NCBI RefSeq assembly: GCF_000425825.1
Contig: NZ_AUEE01000011.1
Coordinates: 23,129 to 87,128 of the forward strand
Direction: 5' to 3'
Origin: Jeotgalicoccus marinus DSM 19772
Lineage (GTDB): Bacteria; Bacillota; Bacilli; Staphylococcales; Salinicoccaceae
DNA length: 64,000 nucleotides
Shown here: in pieces, positions 52,577 through 60,824 of the stretch
Numbering within the stretch: position 1 is the first letter of the stretch
Layout: each line of letters starts with the position of its first letter
Position numbers and translations under genes: made by a program
Notes under the pieces: generated by a model
The model's database searches: none
What the model was told of the DNA's origin: nothing
The model's input: only the letters and a program-made list of their open reading frames with translations

Positions 52577-53932
52577 ATGAACAAGAAATTATTGATGGGA
52601 TTAATGTTAACAATGATGATTTTTGTACTTGCAGCTTGTGGTGGAGGAGAAGAGGGTACGACAGAAGAAGCTTCAGGAGATGAAACATCAACAGAAAGTA
52701 GTGAAACTTCTGAAGAATCGGCAGAAGAAACTTCAGGTGACACGACACAAATTACTTTTTGGCATGCAATGAATGGTCCACACCAAGAAGCGATCACGGA
52801 ACTAACAAACAAATTTAATGAATCACAAGATGAGTATGAAGTGGTTGAACAAAATCAAGGTGACTATGAAACTCTAAACCAAAGTATTATGGCTTCAGGG
52901 GTATCTGATGATTTACCGACAATTTCACAGGCGACTGCTTCGAATATTCCTGACTGGTCATCAAATGATTTAATCATCCCATTAGATGACTTATTGTCAG
53001 GAGAAAATTTTGATCAAGAGACTTATGACAGCATTATTCCAGGATTTTTAGAAGGTGTTTCATATGAAGATCAAACGATGGCTTTACCTTTTTCTAAATC
53101 AGTAAGAATCATGTATGTAAATGAAGATATTTTAGAAGAGTATGACGCAGAATTACCAACAACATTTGAAGATGTACAAGCATTAGGTGAAGAGATGCAA
53201 GAAGCTGGAGATGAGCGTTTTGCTTTAGGTCTTGAAGCAGGTGTTGAAATGGAACTTGAAACAATGGCGAGACAAAATGGGGCTGACTGGATTTCAGATG
53301 ACCTTTCAACAGTCGATATCGGTGAAGAAAATGCGACAGAACCGATGCAGTATATAGTAGATGGAATTGACGCAGGATGGGCAAGAACTGCTGGGGAAGA
53401 TGGATATATGTCAGGTCCATTTAGCCGTGGTGACATCGCAGTTTACCTTGGTTCATCTGCAGGATTATCACATGTTGAACCTGGTGCGGAGGAAAGTGGT
53501 ATTAACTGGTCAACTGCTGAATTACCAGTGTACAACGAAGGAGAACCACTGACATTATTAGCAGGTAACGATCTTACAGTCTTTGCCTCAGCATCTGAAG
53601 AAGAACAACAAGGTGCAGCGGCATTTATGAACTTCTTACTACAGCCTGAAAACACTGCAGAATGGGCAATTGCGTCGGGGTATGTGCCAGTTACAGAAGC
53701 TGGAATTGAACATGAGTCATATCAGACTTATTTAGAAGAAAACCCGAATGCAGAAGCTGCAGCAGCGGAAACAGAATATGCGATTGCATCACCAATGTTT
53801 GCAGGTTCAGGTGAGTACCGTAATGCGATGTTAGAAGCACAAGATGCAATTCTAATTGATGGTGCTGATGTAACAGAAACAATGCAAGGATTACAAGAAG
53901 AAGTGACGACAATTATTGAAGAAAACAATTAG
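52577..53932 (+). CDS. ABC importer solute-binding lipoprotein (UgpB type)
   Basis: The 451-residue extracellular solute-binding protein has a lipoprotein signal ending LAAC (Cys21) and a Ser/Glu/Thr-rich linker, then ITFWHAMNGPHQEAITELTNKFN. SAGLSHVEPG and PSMF-like ASPMFAGSGEYRN near the C-terminus are seen in glycerol-3-phosphate/glycerophosphodiester binding proteins. It captures substrate at the membrane for the two permeases. Substrate is inferred from subunit types, not proven. Confidence 0.9.
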   Translation: MNKKLLMGLMLTMMIFVLAACGGGEEGTTEEASGDETSTESSETSEESAEETSGDTTQITFWHAMNGPHQEAITELTNKFNESQDEYEVVEQNQGDYETLNQSIMASGVSDDLPTISQATASNIPDWSSNDLIIPLDDLLSGENFDQETYDSIIPGFLEGVSYEDQTMALPFSKSVRIMYVNEDILEEYDAELPTTFEDVQALGEEMQEAGDERFALGLEAGVEMELETMARQNGADWISDDLSTVDIGEENATEPMQYIVDGIDAGWARTAGEDGYMSGPFSRGDIAVYLGSSAGLSHVEPGAEESGINWSTAELPVYNEGEPLTLLAGNDLTVFASASEEEQQGAAAFMNFLLQPENTAEWAIASGYVPVTEAGIEHESYQTYLEENPNAEAAAAETEYAIASPMFAGSGEYRNAMLEAQDAILIDGADVTETMQGLQEEVTTIIEENN

Positions 53933-53949
53933 GTATTAGGAGCGTAAAA

Positions 53950-55194
53950 ATGGAACGTATTATATTTTGGAATGGACTACAGTCCATAGGCTCCAATATA
54001 TTTTCATTAGACAATGGTAAGGATCGTCTAATTATGGATTTTGGCATGCCGAATGAAATGTATGAAGACGGAGGTAACTTATCTGTGACAGAAGCATTAA
54101 TTGAAGCGGGTAAGTTACCGGCAATTCCACATCTATTTAACACTGAGGGTTTTAAATCTGATTTAGCAGGTGTGTCCAATCGTCCATATGAAAACCAAGC
54201 AGTGTTTATCAGTCATCTTCATCTAGACCATAATGCAGGCTTAAAATACTTGCCAGAAAATACGGCAGTATATATGTCAGAAGAAACGAAAGCCTTATAC
54301 GATGCTTTACTATCGAGTGATCTCGAAGTAGAAGTAAAAGCAGAGCTACATGCTGTTGGCTATAACAGACCTGTGAAAATCGGACATTACACAGTGACTT
54401 TTGTCCCTAATGACCATGATATTGTAGGTACATCCAGTATCTTAATCGAAGTAGATGGTAAAAAAATTCTGCACAGTGGTGATGTTAGAAAACATGGATA
54501 TCACCCGGGAAATATTAAGGATTTAACTAGTCATGTTAAATCTGTAGATCTACTCATGATAGAAGGTACGTCGTTTAGTTTTCCGGATGAGGATGATAAA
54601 GATTATAGAAGTGAGAAAGATTTAATAGATGACTTTACACAACTCTTACTCGATGAAAATCGAACGATAGTGATTAATCCCTATCCGAGAAACGTCGAAC
54701 GATTGGTAGAATTGAATCGTTTAGGACATAGAATAGGTCGTCCAATATATTGGGATAAACGATTTTCTGATTTATTAAGACACTATACAACAGAAGCAGT
54801 TTGTACATGGAAAAAATTAAGTGATTACAATCATCAAGTCGTGCAGACTCATTTTGATGATATCGATAAAATTAGTGAACTAGAAGCAGGTGTCTATGTT
54901 CATATGAACGGAGAACCACTGGGTGACTATGATCCACGATACGAAGTATTGATGAAAACCTTAGAAGAAGTCGGTTTTGATTTTGTAGATTATAGTGTCT
55001 CAGGTCATGCATCTAGAAAAGACATTATCGATATTGTAAAGGATATCGATCCCGATGTGACGGTGCCTTGGCATACTTTTGAACCTCAGGCACAAGCAGC
55101 AGCTTTGAACGAAAATGGTGTCAGGACCTTTTTACCAAAAGCGGCTAAAGCATATAAATTAGAGGAAATTTTGAGCGATGAAGCAGCTGAATAA
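53950..55194 (+). CDS. MBL-fold metallo-hydrolase in the Ugp-type operon
   Basis: The 414-residue protein has the metallo-beta-lactamase metal motif SHLHLDHNAG, a later HSGDVRKHG, and SGHAS near the C-terminus (SVSGHASRKDIID), the layout of the RNase J/CPSF-like and related MBL enzymes. It starts 17 bases after the binding-protein gene with AGGAGCG upstream, so it is the last gene of the importer operon. A cytosolic phosphodiesterase acting on the imported compound is a reasonable inference, in the place of UgpQ. A nuclease role is the alternative. Confidence 0.85.
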   Translation: MERIIFWNGLQSIGSNIFSLDNGKDRLIMDFGMPNEMYEDGGNLSVTEALIEAGKLPAIPHLFNTEGFKSDLAGVSNRPYENQAVFISHLHLDHNAGLKYLPENTAVYMSEETKALYDALLSSDLEVEVKAELHAVGYNRPVKIGHYTVTFVPNDHDIVGTSSILIEVDGKKILHSGDVRKHGYHPGNIKDLTSHVKSVDLLMIEGTSFSFPDEDDKDYRSEKDLIDDFTQLLLDENRTIVINPYPRNVERLVELNRLGHRIGRPIYWDKRFSDLLRHYTTEAVCTWKKLSDYNHQVVQTHFDDIDKISELEAGVYVHMNGEPLGDYDPRYEVLMKTLEEVGFDFVDYSVSGHASRKDIIDIVKDIDPDVTVPWHTFEPQAQAAALNENGVRTFLPKAAKAYKLEEILSDEAAE

Positions 55195-55203
55195 TGAGCT
55201 GAA

Positions 55204-55238
55204 GGGAAGAAGGCGGCATATTTTTGCCGTTCCTTTTT
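55204..55238 (+). terminator. Terminator after Ugp-MBL operon
   Basis: GGAA and CGGCA pair with TGCCG and TTCC around a small loop, with unpaired bases on the left arm, followed by TTTTT. Confidence 0.75.
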
Positions 55239-55284
55239 GTGGGGTGAGCTGGTATTTGCATTCTAGGTTAAGGATATTCGGGTG

Positions 55285-55401
55285 GTGACATGGAATACTC
55301 ATCCCCGTCCAACTCAACTAGAGCAGTGATGAGAAATCTTCGTGCCCATCCAACCCACCTAGAACAGTGATGAGAAATCCTTGTGCCCATCCAACATTAA
55401 A
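55285..55401. repeat. Tandem array, 41-bp unit (array 5)
   Basis: Units begin GTGACATGG at 55285, GTGATGAGA at 55326 and GTGATGAGA at 55367, so the period is exactly 41 bp. The shared core is ATCCAACxCACCTAGAACA-like. Unit 1 is more diverged than units 2 and 3. Internal inverted repeats (GATG/CATC) are shorter than in the other arrays. It lies between convergent genes. Confidence 0.85.
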
Positions 55402-55409
55402 CAACCCGC

Positions 55410-56696
55410 TTAATTCTTACTCATTTCATAATAATCCTGCCAAACATCATCGGGAACCATATCTCCACCTGTACTCCAGGCAATATGTGTGCCGCTCTTA
55501 TCCATTTGAATCGCGCCGTAGATACCCGCTAATGCAGATGGTTCTAGTTTTATGGATTCAGTATCGTAGATTGCAGTTAACATTTCAAATAGATGTGTAT
55601 CACTCACAGTGCTGATTCCTGAAATAAGGTTTTTTAACAAGTCACCGACAAAGCCTGATGGTCGTCCAACTGCAAGGCCGTCAGCAGCAGTTAAATTATC
55701 CAAACCGAAGTCTTGGATTGATAATCGATCATGATAATCTGTCATCATACCGAGTAACATGCAAGGTGAGTGTGTGGGTTCGACAAAGTAACAATTTACA
55801 GAATCTCTGAAAACAGTTTTTAAGCCAAATGCTATGCCGCCTGGGCCGCCACCAACACCACATGGGAGGTAGACATTCAAGGGCTGGTTTTTATCGACTT
55901 TAATATTTTGATCTTGAAGTTGAGCTTTTAGACGAATGGCTGCAACAGCGTAACCTAAAAATAGGGTCTTTGAGTTTTCGTCATCAATGAAATAGCTATT
56001 TGGATCATTTAAACTATCCTGTCTGCCTTGTAAGACTGCTTTGGAATAGTCATCTTCATGTTCAACCACGTTTACGCCTTTTTCTCTAAGAAGATCCTTC
56101 TTCCATTGACGTGCGTCTAGTGACATGTGGATTGTTACTTTAAATCCTAATTTAGCACCTATTATTCCGATACTTAAACCAAGATTTCCAGTCGAACCAC
56201 AAACTAGCTCGTGGTGTGAAAATAATGTTTTAAAGTCATCACTATCAAATTTTATATAATTATCTTCAGTGCTGATTAATCCCGCATTCAAAGCGATTTT
56301 TTCAGCAAACCATAAAACTTCATAAATACCACCACGCGCTTTTACAGAACCTGAAATAGGAAGGAGATTGTCCTGTTTTAAATATAGTGGACCATCAACT
56401 TTTTGATTAAACAAAGACTCTAAGGCTTTAGGCATATGAGTGAGTTCTGTTAAAGTAGAGTCAATAATGCCAGCTTGGTCTGTAGTTTCTGGAAATACGT
56501 GTGCAATATAGGGTGCAAAACGTTTTAAACGAGCCTCAGCATCTAGAATATCATCTTCTGTAAGTGCTAAATCATCTGTCACAGTATCCATTGATTTAAT
56601 ATTGTCATTTAACCAGATGGTCTCCTTATAATCGATCAAATCTTGTATTTTAGGATATTCGCGTATCCATTCTTTTTTAGATTTATCTGCAATCAC
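55410..56696 (-). CDS. dsdA: D-serine ammonia-lyase
   Basis: The 428-residue PLP enzyme has the lysine motif LLPISGSVKARGGIYEVLW, where the Lys forms the internal aldimine, SCGSTGNLGLS-like VCGSTGNLGLSIGIIG, and the glycine loop PCGVGGGPGGIAFG. It deaminates D-serine to pyruvate and ammonia. GTG start with AAGGAG eight bases upstream. Single gene; no dedicated D-serine permease or regulator is adjacent. Confidence 0.93.
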   Translation of the reverse strand: MIADKSKKEWIREYPKIQDLIDYKETIWLNDNIKSMDTVTDDLALTEDDILDAEARLKRFAPYIAHVFPETTDQAGIIDSTLTELTHMPKALESLFNQKVDGPLYLKQDNLLPISGSVKARGGIYEVLWFAEKIALNAGLISTEDNYIKFDSDDFKTLFSHHELVCGSTGNLGLSIGIIGAKLGFKVTIHMSLDARQWKKDLLREKGVNVVEHEDDYSKAVLQGRQDSLNDPNSYFIDDENSKTLFLGYAVAAIRLKAQLQDQNIKVDKNQPLNVYLPCGVGGGPGGIAFGLKTVFRDSVNCYFVEPTHSPCMLLGMMTDYHDRLSIQDFGLDNLTAADGLAVGRPSGFVGDLLKNLISGISTVSDTHLFEMLTAIYDTESIKLEPSALAGIYGAIQMDKSGTHIAWSTGGDMVPDDVWQDYYEMSKN

Positions 56697-56744
56697 AAAA
56701 TCAACTCCTTAACCCTTTTCATTTAGTGTATTAAATTTAGGCAA

Positions 56745-56775
56745 AATAAAAAAGGTTCCTTGCTGGGGAACCTTT
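56745..56775 (-). terminator. Terminator of the YflT-type gene
   Basis: On the complement, AAAGGTTCC pairs with GGAACCTTT, followed by TTTTATTTTG. Confidence 0.9.
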
Positions 56776-56779
56776 CTTA

Positions 56780-57184
56780 CTATTTGTCATCAAGCTTGTT
56801 CATATCGATAACAACTGTACCAGCATCATAGTCCATATCTTTTAACTCAGTCTTATGCGCACCTTCAAAATCTGGACTATCGATAAACAACACGGATTGG
56901 TGATGTTCTAAAGCAAATCTGTAAGCTTCTTCTTGTTCGTGGTTTAATTTCATGTTTTCGATACGTCTGTCTTCAGGCTCACCTGCAGAGAAATAAGTGA
57001 TTAATTTATCACTAGCATTACCATCAATCGTCTTCGATTGCACATCCTCATTTAATTCCAAGCTTTCAAAAGAATCATTTGAATACACTGTTAATTTTCT
57101 TCTGTCGACGTTCAACTCATTTTTCAATTCGTGAATTCGATTCAATAAATCTTTCTCGTTGACGAAAGTTTCAACTCTAGACAT
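56780..57184 (-). CDS. General stress protein of the YflT (17M) type
   Basis: A 134-residue protein with VETFVNEKDLLNRIHELKNE at the N-terminus, a second half LNHEQEEAYRFALEHHQSVLFID, and an acidic C-terminus, as in the YflT/heat-induced stress protein domain. Often sigma-B controlled in Bacillales; no sigma-B promoter was looked for in detail. ATG at 57184 is preferred because GGAGGG lies about seven bases before it; the ATG at 57190 abuts that site. Confidence 0.85.
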   Translation of the reverse strand: MSRVETFVNEKDLLNRIHELKNELNVDRRKLTVYSNDSFESLELNEDVQSKTIDGNASDKLITYFSAGEPEDRRIENMKLNHEQEEAYRFALEHHQSVLFIDSPDFEGAHKTELKDMDYDAGTVVIDMNKLDDK

Positions 57185-57371
57185 TTTCATCCCTCCTGAG
57201 GATTAACATTTACTAGATATCTACCCTGGAGAGATGAGTTAAAACAATATTAATCGTTTAATTATCTGATATATTCTTGTTTGAAAGTTTTATACAGCTG
57301 ATCTTCAAAGTAATTTTTATTTGCTTGAATATAGGCTTCGAGTTCATACTCTGGCATAGAGGTGTTTTAAT

Positions 57372-57818
57372 TTATGCATCTGGTCCTGTGGGTCTTGACT
57401 TATAGAGTTCTATCCACTCCTCAACAGTAAATTTCTCTGCTAATTCTGCTAGTAGTTCATAAGGAATTTTTTTAGGGTTAGAGAATCGTAGACAACTTTT
57501 ACCCATATTTAACTTTGTTGTCATGTGTTTTGGATATTCTTCAGTAAACCAATCAAGGACTTCAGGCTCTCTGTACATCCCCATATGGTAAACAGCAAGG
57601 TGTCTTTTTTGAGCTGCTATACCGATGAATGGTAAGGGGGAGTTGTCAACATGGTAGCCTTCAGGGAAGGTAGATAATGGCACGTCAAAGCCAGGCATGC
57701 CATGAGAAATATTAACTTCAAAACCTGGTGGTAAGTGTGTTTCAAATGTTTCCCATGTCTTTAGAAATGCATCTTTCCATTTATCATCTATGGATGCTAC
57801 ATACTCATCAAAAGTCAT
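57372..57818 (-). CDS. DUF1801 domain protein
   Basis: The 148-residue protein contains GFEVNISHGMPGFDVPLS, HLAVYHMGMY and GKSCLRFSNPKKIPYELLAELA, the DUF1801 core (B. subtilis YdhG-like, proposed iron chaperone fold). AAGGAGGTTAAAG lies upstream on the complement. Probably cytosolic; function not established. The 180 bases downstream before the YflT-type gene hold only a doubtful 31-codon frame. Confidence 0.88.
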   Translation of the reverse strand: MTFDEYVASIDDKWKDAFLKTWETFETHLPPGFEVNISHGMPGFDVPLSTFPEGYHVDNSPLPFIGIAAQKRHLAVYHMGMYREPEVLDWFTEEYPKHMTTKLNMGKSCLRFSNPKKIPYELLAELAEKFTVEEWIELYKSRPTGPDA

Positions 57819-57935
57819 ACTTTAACCTCCTTTTATCCAATTTTATTATAAAAATATATAAAGGCAGTACATAAAAAATGTTTATTGTAAGTTATTAGGG
57901 TAATTTATAGAATATAAACAAATGGGGGTATGTAT

Positions 57936-58397
57936 ATGAAGAAGGCTTGGGCATTATTTTTATTTATTGCTGTAATGCTTGTACTGACGGCTTGTGGAAG
58001 CAGTGAAGAGACGCGGACATTTGAAATGAATGAAGGCGGTATCGACAGTACCTTAGTCTATACTTACAATGGGGATGAAGTAATCAGTCAAGATGCTGAG
58101 AATATCGTTAACTATGAAGAACTAGGTATCACTAAAGAAGAAGCGGAAGAAATTCTAGGACCTGTCTCTGAAGAATATGAAGGTCTACAAGGTGTTGACT
58201 ACAGTATTGAATTTGGTGATGACGAGGCTGTAGAACAGTTAACAGTGAATTATGAAGAACTAGATTATGATGAAGCACAAAATGTGACAGGTATTGATCT
58301 TGAAGGTGATCCAGAAGAAGGTGTCAGCATGGAAAGGTCTGCTGAAATGTTAGAATCTCAAGGTTATACAGAAGTCGGTGAAGATTCAGAAGAATAG
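57936..58397 (+). CDS. YehR-like (DUF1307) lipoprotein
   Basis: The 153-residue protein has a signal peptide MKKAWALFLFIAVMLVLTAC with lipobox LTAC (Cys20), then an acidic domain with FEMNEGGIDSTLVYTYNGDEVISQ and GVDYSIEFGDDEAVEQLTVNYEELDYDEAQN, typical of YehR/DUF1307 lipoproteins. Function is unknown. ATG 57936 is used; GGGGG is about seven bases upstream and too close to the ATG at 57930. A strong terminator follows. Confidence 0.85.
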   Translation: MKKAWALFLFIAVMLVLTACGSSEETRTFEMNEGGIDSTLVYTYNGDEVISQDAENIVNYEELGITKEEAEEILGPVSEEYEGLQGVDYSIEFGDDEAVEQLTVNYEELDYDEAQNVTGIDLEGDPEEGVSMERSAEMLESQGYTEVGEDSEE

Positions 58398-58425
58398 AAA
58401 TACAAAATGATAATATATAAGCTTT

Positions 58426-58466
58426 GGATGAGAAATCTTGAATTTGAGACTTCTCATCCTTTTTTA
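58426..58466 (+). terminator. Terminator after YehR-like gene
   Basis: GGATGAGAAATCT pairs with AGACTTCTCATCC (one mismatch), followed by TTTTTTATCT. Confidence 0.92.
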
Positions 58467-58539
58467 TCTTCTAGCTATGTTGAACTGGTGGTATTACAGT
58501 TATAATGGAGTTAAAAGTGAAGTTTTAGGAGTGACAACC

Positions 58540-59343
58540 GTGGGAGAGATTATTTCATTAAAAAATATTACGTGGCGCCGCGGCAAAAAGGAAATTTTGA
58601 AAGATGTTTCTTGGACAGTTAATAGTGGTGAACAGTGGGCAATTCTTGGTTTAAATGGTGCGGGTAAGACATCTATTTTAGATATTGTGCTCGGTTATAA
58701 TTATCCTACAAGTGGCAAAGCTACGGTTATTGGTACTGAATTTGGTAAGGCAAGCTTACCTGAGATGCGAAAGAAGATTGGTTATGTCAGCTCCAGTCTC
58801 GATAAATTTCATCAAACATTGAATAGAGAGACAGCAATTAACATTATCATCAGTGGTAAATTTGCTTCATTTGGTATTTACGAAGATCTAGATCCTGAAA
58901 CAATCGATCTTGGGGATTCAATACTCCATATGTTGAATCTTAGTCATTTGCGCGACCGTACATATGATACTTTCTCACAAGGTGAGAGAAGAAGGATATT
59001 GATTGGACGTGCGCTAATGGGAGGGCCTGAGCTGTTGATCTTAGATGAACCATGTAGTGGACTTGATGTGAGAGCGAGAGAAGATGTCTTAAACATTGTA
59101 AAAAGAATAAGTGATGAAGACCGACATTTACTCTATGTGACGCATCATATAGAAGAATTAATTCAACCGATTACCCATGTTTTACTTATTAAAGATGGGG
59201 AAGTGTTAAAGGCAGGACCAAAAAAAGAAGTGTTAACAGATTATAATTTAAGTGAAGCGTATAAGACACCGGTGGCTGTTAGGTTTGATAATGACAGACC
59301 GAGTTTAATCATTAAAGAGACGGAGGCTAAGGATGAAAAATAA
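58540..59343 (+). CDS. ABC transporter ATPase (YlmA-like)
   Basis: The 267-residue ATPase: Walker A GLNGAGKTS, signature FSQGERRRILIGRAL, Walker B LLILDEPCSGLD and H-loop THHIEEL. FSQGE instead of LSGGQ is usual for the YlmA/ModF-like stand-alone ATPases. No permease gene is adjacent. GTG 58540 is chosen because AGGAGTG lies seven bases upstream; the longer frame upstream runs through the previous terminator. The end overlaps the following surface-protein gene by 11 bases. Confidence 0.88.
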   Translation: MGEIISLKNITWRRGKKEILKDVSWTVNSGEQWAILGLNGAGKTSILDIVLGYNYPTSGKATVIGTEFGKASLPEMRKKIGYVSSSLDKFHQTLNRETAINIIISGKFASFGIYEDLDPETIDLGDSILHMLNLSHLRDRTYDTFSQGERRRILIGRALMGGPELLILDEPCSGLDVRAREDVLNIVKRISDEDRHLLYVTHHIEELIQPITHVLLIKDGEVLKAGPKKEVLTDYNLSEAYKTPVAVRFDNDRPSLIIKETEAKDEK

Positions 59344-60394
59344 ATACATCTTAATCTTTATCGCATTTTTAATTGTATTTAGTCCTTTAAATGTTCAGGC
59401 AGTTGAGGGAGATAATAATCAATATAACAACGAATATCAAGATCCTTGGCAAAATAATAATCAAACAGATACATATAATGAAGGTCAAAATGGTGTGACA
59501 AATGATAGTTATCAAGAACCGAATGCTAATAATGAAACGTGGAATGATGGTTCGACGTCTGAAGGATATTATGATACGAATGGTAACTGGGTAGAAGGTG
59601 GTCAAAGTAACACGAACAACTATAATGATAATAATTGGAATGATGGTAATAACTCAGAGGGTTATTACGATGCCAACGGTGTGTGGATAGAGGGCGATAA
59701 TACAGAAGGTTATTATGATTCCAATGGTGTATGGGTAGAAGGCAATCAAAGAGAGACTCAAGATGACGGTTATAGTGATCAAGCCAATGAAACGGAATAT
59801 CAAGAGCCTGTTCAAACATATGAAGAGCCTATAGTGGAAGAGACAGAACCAGTTGTGGAAGAAGAGGTAGCTGAAGAACCTAAGAATGAAGAAGGTATTT
59901 CGATTCAAGCGCTTGAGGGAGAAGGTTATACAGTTAGTGGCTCTGTTATTGATGTCAGTGAAGCGAGTGTGGAAGGTATTACGCTCGTATTAACGGATGG
60001 AGAAGATTCTGTTGAATCTCAATCTGATGCCAATGGAGAATTTCTTTTTGAAGATGTGGCTCCAGGTACATATACATTAAATATGAAAGAAAACGATTCT
60101 TACCAAACCACAACAGAACCTATTGATGTTGAGGTCGGCAATAGAGATAAGCTAGGTTATTCTATTGAGGTTCAAGAAATTGAAAGTGAAGAACCTGTTG
60201 AAGAAGACAGCGAAGAAGAAAAAGAAACGTCTGAAGCCGATGAAGCACCTGTAGAAGAAACAGAAACAGATGAAAAGTCTGAAGAATCAATTTCGGACAG
60301 TATATCCGGGTTAGAAATTACTTTAATTTCAGTCGGCGTCTTACTACTACTGTCAACAATTGGAGTTATCGTCTACCGACGTTTTGTTAGATAA
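59333..60394 (+). CDS. Cell-surface protein with repeat region, Cna-B-like domain and C-terminal anchor
   Basis: The 353-residue protein has a signal peptide (residues 1-23, ending VQA), an Asn/Gln-rich region, and three copies of EGYYDxNGxWxEG (about 75-135). An acidic stretch follows, then a B-type/carboxypeptidase-regulatory-like beta domain (YTVSGSVIDVSEASVEGITL to GTYTLNM, about 195-250). A second acidic region and a single membrane span with an RRFVR tail close it. There is no LPXTG, so it is membrane-anchored rather than sortase-linked. It overlaps the ABC ATPase gene, implying co-expression. Function unknown. Confidence 0.85.
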   Translation: MKNKYILIFIAFLIVFSPLNVQAVEGDNNQYNNEYQDPWQNNNQTDTYNEGQNGVTNDSYQEPNANNETWNDGSTSEGYYDTNGNWVEGGQSNTNNYNDNNWNDGNNSEGYYDANGVWIEGDNTEGYYDSNGVWVEGNQRETQDDGYSDQANETEYQEPVQTYEEPIVEETEPVVEEEVAEEPKNEEGISIQALEGEGYTVSGSVIDVSEASVEGITLVLTDGEDSVESQSDANGEFLFEDVAPGTYTLNMKENDSYQTTTEPIDVEVGNRDKLGYSIEVQEIESEEPVEEDSEEEKETSEADEAPVEETETDEKSEESISDSISGLEITLISVGVLLLLSTIGVIVYRRFVR

Positions 60395-60440
60395 GCAAAG
60401 ATTTCTTGCATGAAGAAAAGTAATTTGATATTATATAACT

Positions 60441-60711
60441 TACCGTGCTAAGCGGGGAGGTAGCGGTGCCCTGTACTTGCAATCCGCTCTAGCAAGGCTG
60501 AATCCCGCTTTTGAGGGTTTGGAGTGTGAGGACTGCCTCGTAAGCTTCAATGTTGATATTGCGGTCCTATGCAATAGAACGTCATGAACCATGTCAGGTC
60601 CGGAAGGAAGCAGCATTAAGTGGCCAATTCTATGTGCCGTAGGGTTGCCGTGATTGAGTTGAACTTACGAGTAACGCTTGTTCATCAGACACGACAAAGC
60701 GGTGCACGGTA
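60441..60711 (+). ncRNA. ffs: Signal recognition particle RNA (long Gram-positive type)
   Basis: About 271 bases. The ends pair (TACCGTGC with GCACGGTA), and helix 8 has the conserved GTCAGGTCCGGAAGGAAGCAGCA-type core, with GGAAGGAAGCAGC at 60601-60614. The Alu-domain loops are at the 5' end (GGGGAGGTAGCGGTGCCCTGTA). The gene lies directly before dnaX, as in Bacillus and staphylococci. Exact ends may differ by a few bases. Confidence 0.95.
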
Positions 60712-60718
60712 CTTTTTT

Positions 60719-60748
60719 GACTTCATAAGAATGAAGTCTTTTTTTATG
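60719..60748 (+). terminator. Terminator after SRP RNA
   Basis: GACTTCAT and ATGAAGTC around an AAGA loop, followed by TTTTTTTAT. Confidence 0.9.
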
Positions 60749-60824
60749 CCTAAATATAAGGGTCTAAAGCACACCATATGTTATAATTACAGCTAGAAAT
60801 AATGAAAAGATGAGGTGCCTTTTG

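Noticed and set aside
53071..53912. Long - strand frames opposite the solute-binding protein gene
   Set aside because: They are antisense shadows of a high-quality coding sequence and lack ribosome sites.
57262..57357. A 31-codon frame on the - strand (MPEYELEAYIQANK...)
   Set aside because: No ribosome binding site and an in-frame stop close upstream; could be a remnant but not supported as a gene.
59387..59908. - strand frames rich in Ile/His opposite the surface-protein gene
   Set aside because: Low-complexity reverse translations of Asn/Asp/Glu codons, without starts that fit a ribosome site.
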